Positions 51,420 through 59,892 of a DNA stretch of 64,000 nucleotides are shown here, piece after piece. A program made the translations under genes and the position numbers. The stretch is from an uncultured Muribaculaceae bacterium (lineage in GTDB: Bacteria; Bacteroidota; Bacteroidia; Bacteroidales; Muribaculaceae). The stretch is taken from assembly GCA_910586565.1 (NCBI GenBank), contig CAJUIT010000009.1, positions 54,969-118,968 on the forward strand, given 5' to 3'. The notes beneath the pieces were generated by a model. The model saw nothing but the letters and a program-made list of their open reading frames with translations. It was not told where the DNA came from and made no database searches. Position 1 is the stretch's first letter, and every line of letters starts with the position of its first letter.

Positions 51420-52183
51420 TCCTCAGCATCCTCTTTTTCGTCGGCTTTCTCGCCGGTCCATTCCGTGCCTTCGAGCGTGTAGATTTTCACACCCACCGAA
51501 TAGTTGCGGATGCGTCCTGGTTTGTTGCGGTAATAGAGTTTACCTGCCATCACACCCTTCACGGTCAGCACATTTGTGGCCCAGCACCCTGTTGTGCCCG
51601 TGCCGAAAAAGCGTGCGCTCACATTCTGAGCCTCAAGTCCGTCGGCCTGAATGGCACCTGTGCCCGTGTTGCTGAGAACAGCGGTTTCACATTTTCCTGT
51701 CACAACGAGCGTACCGTTGCCGGTTTTAATCGCGCCGTCGAACTTCGAGCAATCGAGATCGCGGATAACCAGGCGCCCGTTGCCCACAACGGTTGCCTTG
51801 AATTCAAGCAGTGGCCTAACCGACATTATCCTCACCGTTGAGTCGCCGTTGTTTTTCACCTCTTTGAGGAAACGGGAATAAACCGTGATTGTGGGGAGGT
51901 TCTCAATCAGCTCTCCATCGTTGTGAAACGCTTTCTGAATCACCAGCTTCCCTTTGTTGTTGTTCTCAAACAGAATCTTGTCGGCAACCTCTTTCGAGGC
52001 GCTGAACACGGCATATCCTGTTGAGTCGTTGCTACTGCGGTACTCCACATTGAAACCGTCGTCGACTATCAGCTGCGAGAAATCCTTTACGTTAAGCTCA
52101 TAGGTTTTCACCCCCTGCGCCCTCACACCGATAAACGATGTGGCGCAAAACAGCAATGCGATTAATGAGAGGTTGAGTTTCAT
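51416..52183 (-). CDS. DUF2807 (head GIN domain) exported protein
   Basis: About 255 aa from the ATG at 52183 (MKLNLSLIALLFCATSFIGV signal peptide). The promoter box just upstream supports this start over the longer frame to 52243. The body is an adhesin-like beta-helix: 'FSQLIVDDGFNVEYRSS', 'VKNNGDSTVRI', 'VVGNGRLVIRDLDCSKFDGAIKTGNGTLVVTGKC', 'LSNTGTGAIQADGL'. The C-terminus is Glu/Asp/Lys-rich. The function is unknown. It overlaps the flippase gene by 4 bp. Confidence 0.85.
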   Translation of the reverse strand: MKLNLSLIALLFCATSFIGVRAQGVKTYELNVKDFSQLIVDDGFNVEYRSSNDSTGYAVFSASKEVADKILFENNNKGKLVIQKAFHNDGELIENLPTITVYSRFLKEVKNNGDSTVRIMSVRPLLEFKATVVGNGRLVIRDLDCSKFDGAIKTGNGTLVVTGKCETAVLSNTGTGAIQADGLEAQNVSARFFGTGTTGCWATNVLTVKGVMAGKLYYRNKPGRIRNYSVGVKIYTLEGTEWTGEKADEKEDAEE

Positions 52184-52193
52184 AAAATTAAGA

Positions 52194-52201
52194 CAAATAT
52201 A
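52194..52201 (-). promoter_or_regulatory. -7 box TATATTTG near the DUF2807 start
   Basis: Minus-strand TATATTTG ends 10 bp before the ATG at 52183, giving a leader of only a few bases and supporting that start. Confidence 0.6.
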
Positions 52202-52270
52202 GATTGTTGTTATAGCATTGGTCAGCCGGGGTTTTGCAGTCACGGGCAGGATACCTCCGGCGTTGTAAAT

Positions 52271-53287
52271 TCAGGAATCAAGCCCGGGCACCGGAATGAG
52301 TTCGCCCGATTTCAAGCGGGCCTCTATGTCGTCGATTATGGCGAACAGCTCGCTTTTGGTCTCGGCTCTCAACATGGCTATGCGGGTGTCGCGAAATGAC
52401 GGCAACCCTTTGAAAAGCCTGCTCACGGCGAGATGGCGACGGATATGCAGAATGCCGCGGTATTCATCAATTCGGTCTATACTTTCATCAATCTGTCGCC
52501 GCAAAATGGCGAATTTCCGTTCAAGCGATAACGGCTCGGCGACAGTGCCGTGAAGCAACGTTTGCTTCATGTCATGAAAAATCCACGGGTTACCGATTGC
52601 CGCGCGTCCAACCATCACGCCGTCAACCCCATAGCGGTCGAATGCCTCCACGAGTTTCTGCGGTGTGGTGATGTCGCCGTTGCCGATAACCGGAATGGTG
52701 AGGCGCGGATTCTCCTTCACGCGGGCTATCATCTCCCAGTCGGCCTCACCGGTATACATTTGTGAACGGGTGCGCCCATGCACCGTAAGCGCCTTTATGC
52801 CGCAATCCTGAAGCCGCTCGGCAAGTTCCACAATCACCTTGTGCTCGTGGTCCCATCCGAGCCTCGTTTTCACCGTGACGGGGAGCTTCACCGCATCAAC
52901 AACCGCACGGGTAATTTCAAGCATCTTGGGTATGTCGCGCAGCATTCCGGCACCCGCACCCTTCCCGGCCACTTTCTTCACCGGGCAACCGAAATTAATG
53001 TCGATTACATCGGGGGCTGCCTGCTCTACAATCCGCGCGGCCTCAACCATAGGCTCCACCTCACGCCCGTAAATCTGAATGGCAGTGGGGCGTTCGGCAG
53101 GTTCGATATGCAGTTTGCGGGTTGTGGCTGCGATGTTGCGAATAAGCGCGTCGGCCGACACAAATTCCGAATAGGTCATGTCGGCGCCCAGCTCCTTGCA
53201 GATGAGCCGGAACGACTGGTCGGTGACATCCTCCATCGGAGCGAGCATCACCGGTCGGTCACCAAGTTCTATATCAGCAATTTTCAT
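52271..53287 (-). CDS. dusB: tRNA-dihydrouridine synthase
   Basis: A 338-aa FMN enzyme with 'MLAPMEDVTDQSFRLICKELGAD', 'PTAIQIYGREVEPMVEAARIVE', 'DVIDINFGCPVKKVAGKGAGAGML' (catalytic Cys), 'KTRLGWDHEHKV', 'TVHGRTRSQMYTGEADW' and 'VIGNGDITTPQKLVEAFDRYGVDGVMVGRAAIGNPWIF'. It reduces uridines in tRNA. The DusB assignment fits length and motifs, but other Dus subfamilies are close. Confidence 0.95.
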   Translation of the reverse strand: MKIADIELGDRPVMLAPMEDVTDQSFRLICKELGADMTYSEFVSADALIRNIAATTRKLHIEPAERPTAIQIYGREVEPMVEAARIVEQAAPDVIDINFGCPVKKVAGKGAGAGMLRDIPKMLEITRAVVDAVKLPVTVKTRLGWDHEHKVIVELAERLQDCGIKALTVHGRTRSQMYTGEADWEMIARVKENPRLTIPVIGNGDITTPQKLVEAFDRYGVDGVMVGRAAIGNPWIFHDMKQTLLHGTVAEPLSLERKFAILRRQIDESIDRIDEYRGILHIRRHLAVSRLFKGLPSFRDTRIAMLRAETKSELFAIIDDIEARLKSGELIPVPGLDS

Positions 53288-53375
53288 GAGCTATGTAAGT
53301 TCTGTTGTGATGAATGAAAGCCGCTTTTCGCGTTTTCTTGATGCGGCGGCGTTTGACCCGAGCGGGAAGCGGATA

Positions 53376-54095
53376 TTACTGCTTGTCGGGGAACTTGCGG
53401 TAATATTCCTCCAGGAGATTGCGGATATTAAAATAATATGTGGCATGCTCCTTGCCGCTCTTCTTCTCCACTTCCATCCGGTCGTAGTAGGGATCCTCAT
53501 ATTGCTGGTCCTTCACAACGGCATTCTGGAAGTTTATGATGTTATATTCGTGGCGGGGATTAATCACATACCATGCATTTTCCTTGTCGGCACCGGTTCC
53601 GCTCGACACTATTGCCTCCAGCAGATGGTTGAGCCTGTATTGCCATATATTTGCCAGATTCACCTTTCCGCGGGCTCTGAGGGCATAGATGAGAAAATTC
53701 ATCTGAGTGAGGTCGAACGGATTGTCGGCCAAAGCCTCCTTGGCATATGTGATTATCGAATCGAGCTCGGCACGGGTGTGCCCGTTTTTATAATAAAGGC
53801 TCTCGTTTTTGGTCGAAGCCTCCGAATGGCGGTAGGGATTGAAATCCTCCTGAAAAAGATAGCCGTAGTAGAGATGACGGTAATCCTGCAGGTTCATCAC
53901 CGTTTCATTCTTCTCATACCGCTCCATCAGTTTTGGATAATAATAGGGCGATTTCGGGTCGAGCACCTCGGCACGGATGCGCTCGAGGTCGGGGCGCTCC
54001 GTGAGATTCTTCTCCGTTTTGGCAGCGGCTCCCGCAGCCGTGAACACGGCTCCGAGCGCCAAAGCGCCTATGATTATGAATAACAGTTTCTTCAT
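53376..54095 (-). CDS. DUF4919-type exported protein
   Basis: A 239-aa protein with a signal peptide (residues 1-24) and the Bacteroidetes DUF4919 pattern 'RPDLERIRAEVLDPKSPYYYPKLMERYEKNETVMNLQDYRHLYYGYLFQEDFNPYR'. A TPR-like helical part ('AKEALADNPFDLTQMNFLIYALRARGKVNLANIWQYR') and 'ENAWYVINPRHEYNIINF' follow. The function is unknown; it is exported or periplasmic. Confidence 0.85.
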   Translation of the reverse strand: MKKLLFIIIGALALGAVFTAAGAAAKTEKNLTERPDLERIRAEVLDPKSPYYYPKLMERYEKNETVMNLQDYRHLYYGYLFQEDFNPYRHSEASTKNESLYYKNGHTRAELDSIITYAKEALADNPFDLTQMNFLIYALRARGKVNLANIWQYRLNHLLEAIVSSGTGADKENAWYVINPRHEYNIINFQNAVVKDQQYEDPYYDRMEVEKKSGKEHATYYFNIRNLLEEYYRKFPDKQ

Positions 54096-54138
54096 CGGTT
54101 CAAATTTTCAAATTGCGGGCCGACACCGGTTGCGTGTG

Positions 54139-54612
54139 TCAGCGGTTCATCACGCCAAGCAGCGCCACCCCCACCATCGACATGGTGACCACAGCGGGGA
54201 GCCCCACCTCAACAAGCGCACGCCAAAGCCGGTTGCGCATCGGTGTGCCTGCCGCAGTGCGACTGTAGGCTACTCCCCCCAGCATTGCACCCAACGCAGC
54301 CCCGGTGATAATGCCGGGGTGCCCCAGTGTGCACCCGGCAACCATCCCCACAAGCGCGCCCCCAACTATGTAGTTGCGCCACACATTGGGAAAACGACTG
54401 CGGTAGAGCCTTGAGAAGCCTGCGAAAAGCAGCAGCAACGAAGCAATGGCCCAGAACAACATTTCATCTGTGGAAACCGCTATAAACCGGCTTTTGTAAA
54501 GTGCGCCGAGGCCCAGATAGGTATAAGCCACTCCGGAAGTCGCCGACCGGAAAGCCCACACCATACCGCCTGTCAAACAGATTACACCGCCAATCAACAG
54601 CAACGTCTCCAT
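54139..54612 (-). CDS. Small multi-pass membrane protein of unknown function
   Basis: A 157-aa protein with an N-terminal helix (LLLIGGVICLTGGMVWAF), a second helix (MLFWAIASLLLLFAGF), a Gly/Ala-rich pair (IVGGALVGMVAGCTLGHPGIITGAALGAMLGGVAY) and a C-terminal helix (VGLPAVVTMSMVGVALLGV). No family is recognised. It is 43 bp upstream of the DUF4919 gene on the same strand. Confidence 0.7.
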   Translation of the reverse strand: METLLLIGGVICLTGGMVWAFRSATSGVAYTYLGLGALYKSRFIAVSTDEMLFWAIASLLLLFAGFSRLYRSRFPNVWRNYIVGGALVGMVAGCTLGHPGIITGAALGAMLGGVAYSRTAAGTPMRNRLWRALVEVGLPAVVTMSMVGVALLGVMNR

Positions 54613-54757
54613 AAAATCTCTGTTTTTAAGTGTCTTAAACTAAATATACACTGATGCAGCGGCCTCTTGGGGGTTATTCCTATTAAGCCGCTCTGTCACA
54701 CCCTCCCTCCTCTCATAAAACACCTTCGCTTGCAAAATAGTGCAGGTGTGGAGACTA

Positions 54758-54765
54758 CAAATTTA
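54758..54765 (-). promoter_or_regulatory. -7 box TAAATTTG upstream of the small membrane protein
   Basis: A minus-strand TAnnTTTG box ~145 bp before the ATG at 54612. Confidence 0.4.
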
Positions 54766-54858
54766 ACAAATTCGTTCCACTTCCGCTCCCCGTTTTCAAT
54801 TTATTCACAAATTTTGCCTAATCTTGTGGATTCCAATCCACGAAGTTCCCACCTTCCG

Positions 54859-55764
54859 CTAACACTCCACACCGTGATATCGAACCAGCCCCTCCATCGG
54901 CGAACCGGTCACGGTTCCGACACGGAAACCGCACTCCTCCGCCACCTTCCGCAACAACGGAGCGAAAGCCACGGCAACGGAACCGATGAAATGCACTCTC
55001 ATCCCATCGCGCCGCTCCCCTGCGGGAACCAATGGCACCACATTGCGTTTGAAAAACTGCGTGAATCCCTCCTCAACGATTCCGCGCGCCCAATCCTCTC
55101 CGATATTGGCACTGAGAAACGGAGCGAGCGAAGCTAAAAAACGGTTGGGAGGCAAATCGTGGCTACCCGGTCGGTAAACCTTGCCGATAATTCCGGCAGC
55201 ATCCAACCCGAAACGGGTCTCAAAAGCTTCCGCGGCTGTTTCAGGGAGTAGCCCCTTGATATAGTCACCTGCGAGCCTTTTCCCGAGCCACGCTCCCGAG
55301 CCTTCATCGCCAAGAATATATCCACCCGGCGACACATTGGCAACCATCCGCTCGCCGTCGAAACGGCACGCATTGGCACCGGTGCCGAGAATGCACACAA
55401 TCCCCTCCTCTCCGGCCGAAACTGCTCGGCAGGCCCCGAGCATATCGCTGTCTACATGTATGTCGGCGACGGGGAAAACACCTCGCAAAGCATCTGTTAC
55501 CGCGCTCACCGGCGCATCCCCTTTGCATCCTGCCCCGTAAAACCACACCTCAGTCACACAACCGCTAACCTCGGGCGCAACTTCTTCGGCAAATATCGCT
55601 GCAATCTTCTCGCGCGGCATCACCACCGGATTCACACCCGATGTAAAAAACTCCCCTGTGGTGCTGTTCCCCGCCACAATTGCCCAATGAATTTTGGTGC
55701 TGCCGCAGTCGGCAATCAGCATCACCTCCCCGGCATTCCCCGCAATATGCTTGTTTTCACTCAT
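54859..55764 (-). CDS. BadF-type N-acetylmuramate/N-acetylglucosamine kinase
   Basis: About 301 aa from the ATG at 55764 (MSENKHIAG); 55773 (MSFMSENK) is equally possible, and the frame further upstream lies inside namZ. Sugar-kinase motifs: 'MLIADCGSTKIHWAIVAG', 'VDSDMLGACRAVSAGEEGIVCILGTGANAC', 'GGYILGDEGSGAWLGKRL', 'IGSVAVAFAPLL'. This is the BadF/BadG/BcrA/BcrD ATPase family, which includes the MurNAc kinase MurK. Its start overlaps the stop of the NamZ gene, placing it in the salvage operon. It probably phosphorylates the MurNAc or GlcNAc freed by NamZ. Confidence 0.9.
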   Translation of the reverse strand: MSENKHIAGNAGEVMLIADCGSTKIHWAIVAGNSTTGEFFTSGVNPVVMPREKIAAIFAEEVAPEVSGCVTEVWFYGAGCKGDAPVSAVTDALRGVFPVADIHVDSDMLGACRAVSAGEEGIVCILGTGANACRFDGERMVANVSPGGYILGDEGSGAWLGKRLAGDYIKGLLPETAAEAFETRFGLDAAGIIGKVYRPGSHDLPPNRFLASLAPFLSANIGEDWARGIVEEGFTQFFKRNVVPLVPAGERRDGMRVHFIGSVAVAFAPLLRKVAEECGFRVGTVTGSPMEGLVRYHGVEC

Positions 55765-56989
55765 AAAGCTCATATTGTTTCTTCGTTTTTTTGAATCCGT
55801 CGGCTGCCGAATTCCACAACGGCAAAATGTCGTCGACCTTATGATTCTTGAAAAACAGTTCGCGCACACGTTTGCTGCCGGTCACCTTGTCGAACATGCC
55901 GAACCGCGAGGGGTCGGCACCGGCCGATGCCTTGTGCGCGGGATAGAGGCGCGCGAGCTCCTGCATGACGTAAAACTGAATCAACGTGAGATTAGCTTTT
56001 TCGGGGTCGGTGACAAACACCTCCACCCCGCCCAGGTCGGAGCCCTTTCCAAATCCGTAGTAGGGGCGGTAGCTTAGCGGGCGGAACCTCACCCCCTCAA
56101 GCTCCAGTGCATTCAGCGCCGCGGCAAGCTTCTGTCCGTTAATCCACGGGGAGGCGAAAGTTCTGAAGGGGATAGTGTAGCCCACACCTATCGAAACATA
56201 ATCGAGCTCACCCACAATCCCTGTTGCGGGATAGTAAACGGCTGTCTCAGCTGAGGGAATATGCGGCGAGGGGAGCACCCACGGCATCGCGGTATCCTCA
56301 AATGTCATCCACCGTTCCCACCCGTCCATAGGCACAACCGTGAATTTCAACGGTTTCTCCGACTTTATCATACCCTCGCCCGCCAATAGTCCGGCGAGCT
56401 CTCCGGGGGTCAGACCATAGAGATAAGGGATAGGATATTGACTCACAAACGAACGGCAATCGGCATCGACAAGTGGCCCCTCCACCTTCTCCCCTCCCAG
56501 CGGATCGGGGCGGTCGAGAACCACAAATTCCTTCCCCAACCGAGCGCATTGCTCCATAGCAAGTCCCATCGTGGAGATAAATGTGTAGGAGCGGCAACCG
56601 TTATCCTGAATGTCATAAACAAGCACATCAACATCTTTGAGCATCTCGGCGGTCGGGCGGCGTGTCGCCCCGTAAAGCGAATACACCTTCACCCCGGTGG
56701 CGGCATCGCGGGCATCGGTAACCTTTTTCCCTGCGGGCACATCGCCGCGCACACCATGCTCTGGCGCAAAGAGTGCCACAAGCTCAACTTCGGGTGCCTC
56801 ATGTAGAATATCGACGGTTGATTTCAGATTATTGTCAACGCCGGTGGGATTGGTTATTAACCCCACTCGCTTACCTTTCAACACATCGAAACCGCGGTCG
56901 CGCAACACTTCAATGCCGGGCTTCACCTGCGCCATAAGCAGCGACACGCCCGAAATGGCGGCCGCCATTGTCACCAATATCTTTTTCAT
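55757..56989 (-). CDS. namZ: NamZ-family exo-beta-N-acetylmuramidase (DUF1343, GH171)
   Basis: A 410-aa exported protein (signal peptide ending LLMAQ). DUF1343/NamZ marks: 'KGKRVGLITNPTGVDNN', 'ALFAPEHGVRGDVPAGKKV' (PEHGxRG with the family's catalytic Glu), 'VYSLYGATRRPTAEML', 'VDVLVYDIQDNGCRSYTFISTM', 'VLDRPDPLGGEKVEGPL', 'GLTPGELAGLL'. Known members release MurNAc from the non-reducing end of peptidoglycan fragments. The start overlaps the transporter stop by 4 bp (ATGA). Confidence 0.94.
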   Translation of the reverse strand: MKKILVTMAAAISGVSLLMAQVKPGIEVLRDRGFDVLKGKRVGLITNPTGVDNNLKSTVDILHEAPEVELVALFAPEHGVRGDVPAGKKVTDARDAATGVKVYSLYGATRRPTAEMLKDVDVLVYDIQDNGCRSYTFISTMGLAMEQCARLGKEFVVLDRPDPLGGEKVEGPLVDADCRSFVSQYPIPYLYGLTPGELAGLLAGEGMIKSEKPLKFTVVPMDGWERWMTFEDTAMPWVLPSPHIPSAETAVYYPATGIVGELDYVSIGVGYTIPFRTFASPWINGQKLAAALNALELEGVRFRPLSYRPYYGFGKGSDLGGVEVFVTDPEKANLTLIQFYVMQELARLYPAHKASAGADPSRFGMFDKVTGSKRVRELFFKNHKVDDILPLWNSAADGFKKTKKQYELYE

Positions 56990-58263
56990 GAGCCTTTCTT
57001 TCCGAAATTTGCATCTACTTTAATGAGATAACACACCCCGATAGTGGCTACGCAGCAAACCATCGTCCACACAAAGAAGGTTGAATAACCGAAACTGTCG
57101 GCAATCCATCCGGCAGCCATCCCCGGCAACATCATGCCGAGCGCCATAAACCCTGTGCATATCGAATAGTGGGCGGTTTTGAAACGGCCCGCCGAGAAAT
57201 AAATCAGATAAAGCATATAGGCCGTGAAGCCGAACCCGTAGCCGAACTGCTCGACGAACACGCACGCATGAATCTGCCAAAGCTGCGTGGGTTGCACGAA
57301 TGCGAGGTAAACGAAGGTGAGACATGTGAGCGACATGCTCCAGGCCATCGGATGCAACCAGAAACGCAACCCCTTCAGTGCCGCAACAAGGCCGCCTACA
57401 ATTCCGCCCAACATGAGACCGCACACACCCACGGTGCCATAAACCAAACCCACCTGGTCGGCGGTCAGTCCGAGTCCTCCGTCGGCCACCGAATCGAGCA
57501 TGAAGGGGGTAATCATCTTCACCAGTTGCGCCTCGGGGAGGCGGTAGAGCAACATAAACAGAATGGCCACAGCCACCTGAGGTTTGCGGAAAAACTCAAC
57601 AAACGTAGCCACAAACTCATTGAAAACCTGCCTCATCGATTTGGCCGTGCGAAACGCATCGGCCACCGGATGTGGCAATATCAAACTGTGATACACCGCC
57701 ACACCTGCAAAAAACAGAGCTAAAATACCGAACACCACCAGCCAGCCGGCTTTGGGTTGCGCCCATGCCGAACTGATGTTGGCGGCAAGCACCACAAGTG
57801 CACCCTGCCCCACAATCATCGACGCACGGTAGAACAGGCTGCGTATCCCCACAAACGCAGATTGCTCATGCTCGGTGAGAGCAAGCATGTAGAAACCGTC
57901 GGCGGCAATGTCGTGGGTAGCCGATGCAAACGCCATCAGCCAGAACACGGCCAATGTAGCCTGAAAGAATCCGCCGGCAGGGAGCGTGAACGCTATGAGC
58001 GCCATAGCAACTGCTATGGCCCACTGCATGGCGAGAACCCACCACCGCTTGGTGCGGATAATGTCGACAAACGGACTCCAGAAAGGCTTCACCACCCACG
58101 GCAGATAGAGCCAGGCGGTGTAAAATGCAAGTTCGGTGTTCCCGATTCCCAAACATTTATACATAACCGTGCTGATTGTCATCACAGCCATATAGGGAAG
58201 TCCTTCCGCAAAATAGAGTGTCGGCACCCACCATGCGGGGCGCCTGTGTGTAGTTTTATTCAT
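56986..58263 (-). CDS. AmpG-like MFS muropeptide/amino-sugar permease
   Basis: About 425 aa from the ATG at 58263 (MNKTTHRRPAWW); the frame upstream would start at TTG. It is a twelve-helix MFS protein with the AmpG-type segments 'LYFAEGLPYMAVMTISTVMYKCLGIGNTELAFYTAWLYLPWVVKPFWSPFVDII' and 'FASATHDIAADGFYMLAL'. The context with NamZ and a MurNAc-type kinase says it imports peptidoglycan sugars or anhydromuropeptides across the inner membrane. It overlaps the namZ start by 4 bp. Confidence 0.88.
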   Translation of the reverse strand: MNKTTHRRPAWWVPTLYFAEGLPYMAVMTISTVMYKCLGIGNTELAFYTAWLYLPWVVKPFWSPFVDIIRTKRWWVLAMQWAIAVAMALIAFTLPAGGFFQATLAVFWLMAFASATHDIAADGFYMLALTEHEQSAFVGIRSLFYRASMIVGQGALVVLAANISSAWAQPKAGWLVVFGILALFFAGVAVYHSLILPHPVADAFRTAKSMRQVFNEFVATFVEFFRKPQVAVAILFMLLYRLPEAQLVKMITPFMLDSVADGGLGLTADQVGLVYGTVGVCGLMLGGIVGGLVAALKGLRFWLHPMAWSMSLTCLTFVYLAFVQPTQLWQIHACVFVEQFGYGFGFTAYMLYLIYFSAGRFKTAHYSICTGFMALGMMLPGMAAGWIADSFGYSTFFVWTMVCCVATIGVCYLIKVDANFGKKGS

Positions 58264-58312
58264 TAAGTAGCTGGTCAAATTAAATGAATACTAAATGTGA
58301 AGTTATTTTTGA

Positions 58313-58379
58313 GGCAAATTCTTATCTTGAAGAGGGAGCGATGCGGGCATCGTGACTGATGAAAGATAAGAATTTGGCC
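58313..58379. repeat. Hairpin element with conserved 25-bp core, copy A
   Basis: Arms GGCAAATTCTTATCTT (58313-58328) and AAGATAAGAATTTGGCC (58363-58379) enclose a 25-bp core (58332-58356) with inner palindrome CGATGC-GG-GCATCG. The core is identical to 61522-61546, but the arms are unrelated to those of that copy. Confidence 0.88.
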
Positions 58380-58451
58380 AAAAAGAACGAACAGAGAGCG
58401 TTCAAGTTTATAATTTTTATAGTAGCGGTTTAATTTGAACAGCTACTTATA
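58358..58451 (-). repeat. 93-bp dispersed repeat, copy 2
   Basis: The reverse complement is ~80% identical to 30411-30503. Its inner end supplies the right arm of the hairpin at 58313-58379. Confidence 0.85.
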
Positions 58452-58492
58452 AAATCGTTACAACAAATTACTGTCCGGAGATAAGCTCCCGT

Positions 58493-59761
58493 TCAATAGA
58501 TTTTTGTCAATTCGGCTTTCGGGAAATAATGGTGCAGGATAGCTCGCATGTCATACCCGCGCGAACCCATCACGGCCGCGCCGATCTGACACATCCCCAC
58601 ACCGTGCCCCCAGCCGCGGCCACGGAGCAGGAAGTCACCCCCTGCGGTGCGCTCCACATCGAACCACGAGCTTTTCAGATGGCTCGGCGAAAGCCAGCGA
58701 CGTATCTCAAGCTCTTTCCCCACCACGGCAGAATGACGAGTGCCCTCGACAAGCAACCTGCCGATGCGCCCCGACGCGCCGCGCGTGAGCGGACGCAATT
58801 CACGAATCTCGCCGAAGTCGATGCCCGAGCGCTCTTTCACGAGTTTTGAAAGCTCCGCCGCGGAGTAACGCTCCTCCCATTCATAGAAATCGGGCGACTC
58901 GCAGTCGTAACCGTTCAGCACCTGCCCTATCACCTCAGCAGGAGGATTGCAGCAGAAAATATCGCCCGAGTCATCGCAGTCGTCAACCGGCTCAAGATAG
59001 GGATGCGGCGCATCCTCCCAACAGTTGCCGAAAGTTTCCGATTTTCCGCCGCAGCATTTCGAGAAACGTGCATCGCAAATTTCGCCGCTGAAAGTGAGCA
59101 CCATCCCCTTGGTGGCATCAACGGCAGCAGCCACCGCAGGCGATGTTTGCCGCGTCAATCCCTGATAGCGCTGGCAATGGTCGTCGGCACACACGTCGAA
59201 AAGCGTGTGATCCTCGCGGTCATACCATTTCACTATTTCATCAACCTCCCTGCCGTCTACAACGGCGACCGAGCGCCGCACCGATTCGGCAGAGCGATAT
59301 TTGCCTCGGTCGGCCAGCTGCCTCAGCAGCCAGCTGCGCGAAACAACAGCGTGAGCCTGCAACAGAGCTGGCGAGCTCCCGGCACTCATCTCCGATGAAA
59401 TCACACTTTTGAGATATTCGTCGACAGCAACCCGGTTGATTGCCACACAACAGCCGGCTGCAACATCGGGAATCACTCTCAACGAACCGGCAAACTTCTG
59501 GCTCTCCTTCCGTTCCCAATGAAACCCGACACCGATTGTAACGGCTTCGAGTTGGAAAACCGATGCACAGCCTCCTGCCGGACGAAACTCCACGGCATCA
59601 AACAGTTGCCCTCGCCATTCAACCTTTCCTCCGGCGTAACTTACACTCCCCGCCCCGGTCACAACACCTCCGGCAGGGCATGTAAAATCACCTTGTAATT
59701 TAAAATTTATGACAGGGGCCGAAAGTATGCCCACATTTATTTCAGGTTCGTTCATTGTCAT
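58493..59761 (-). CDS. SpoIID/LytB-domain protein
   Basis: A 422-aa protein (ATG 59761; ATG 59755 two codons in is an alternative). No clear signal peptide. SpoIID/LytB marks: 'LKSVISSEMSAGSSPALLQAHAVVSRSWLL', 'DVCADDHCQRYQGLTRQTSPAVAAAVDATKGMVL', 'ARFSKCCGGKSETFGNCWED', and the terminal 'RGRGWGHGVGMCQIGAAVMGSRGYDMRAILHHYFP'. SpoIID relatives are lytic transglycosylases acting on denuded glycan or amidase enhancers. Its place at the head of the NamZ cluster suggests it takes part in peptidoglycan turnover, as in other Bacteroidales MurNAc-salvage loci. Confidence 0.9.
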   Translation of the reverse strand: MTMNEPEINVGILSAPVINFKLQGDFTCPAGGVVTGAGSVSYAGGKVEWRGQLFDAVEFRPAGGCASVFQLEAVTIGVGFHWERKESQKFAGSLRVIPDVAAGCCVAINRVAVDEYLKSVISSEMSAGSSPALLQAHAVVSRSWLLRQLADRGKYRSAESVRRSVAVVDGREVDEIVKWYDREDHTLFDVCADDHCQRYQGLTRQTSPAVAAAVDATKGMVLTFSGEICDARFSKCCGGKSETFGNCWEDAPHPYLEPVDDCDDSGDIFCCNPPAEVIGQVLNGYDCESPDFYEWEERYSAAELSKLVKERSGIDFGEIRELRPLTRGASGRIGRLLVEGTRHSAVVGKELEIRRWLSPSHLKSSWFDVERTAGGDFLLRGRGWGHGVGMCQIGAAVMGSRGYDMRAILHHYFPKAELTKIY

Positions 59762-59790
59762 TGAAAATTGGCTCCGGCCTTCCCCACCCG

Positions 59791-59798
59791 CAAAGATA
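59791..59798 (-). promoter_or_regulatory. -7 box TATCTTTG for the peptidoglycan-salvage operon
   Basis: Minus-strand TATCTTTG, 30 bp before the SpoIID-like ATG and divergent from the endonuclease promoter. Confidence 0.65.
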
Positions 59799-59843
59799 GT
59801 TGTTTTTCACCCACGCTTTGTGCCCGAAGCCGAATTAATTTCA

Positions 59844-59851
59844 TATCTTTG
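59844..59851 (+). promoter_or_regulatory. -7 box TATCTTTG for endonuclease I
   Basis: TATCTTTG 41 bp before the ATG at 59893. It rules out the upstream GTG at 59851 as the start. Confidence 0.65.
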
Positions 59852-59892
59852 TGAGTAAGTCATACATTACCGATAACCCAATCTTGCAAACC

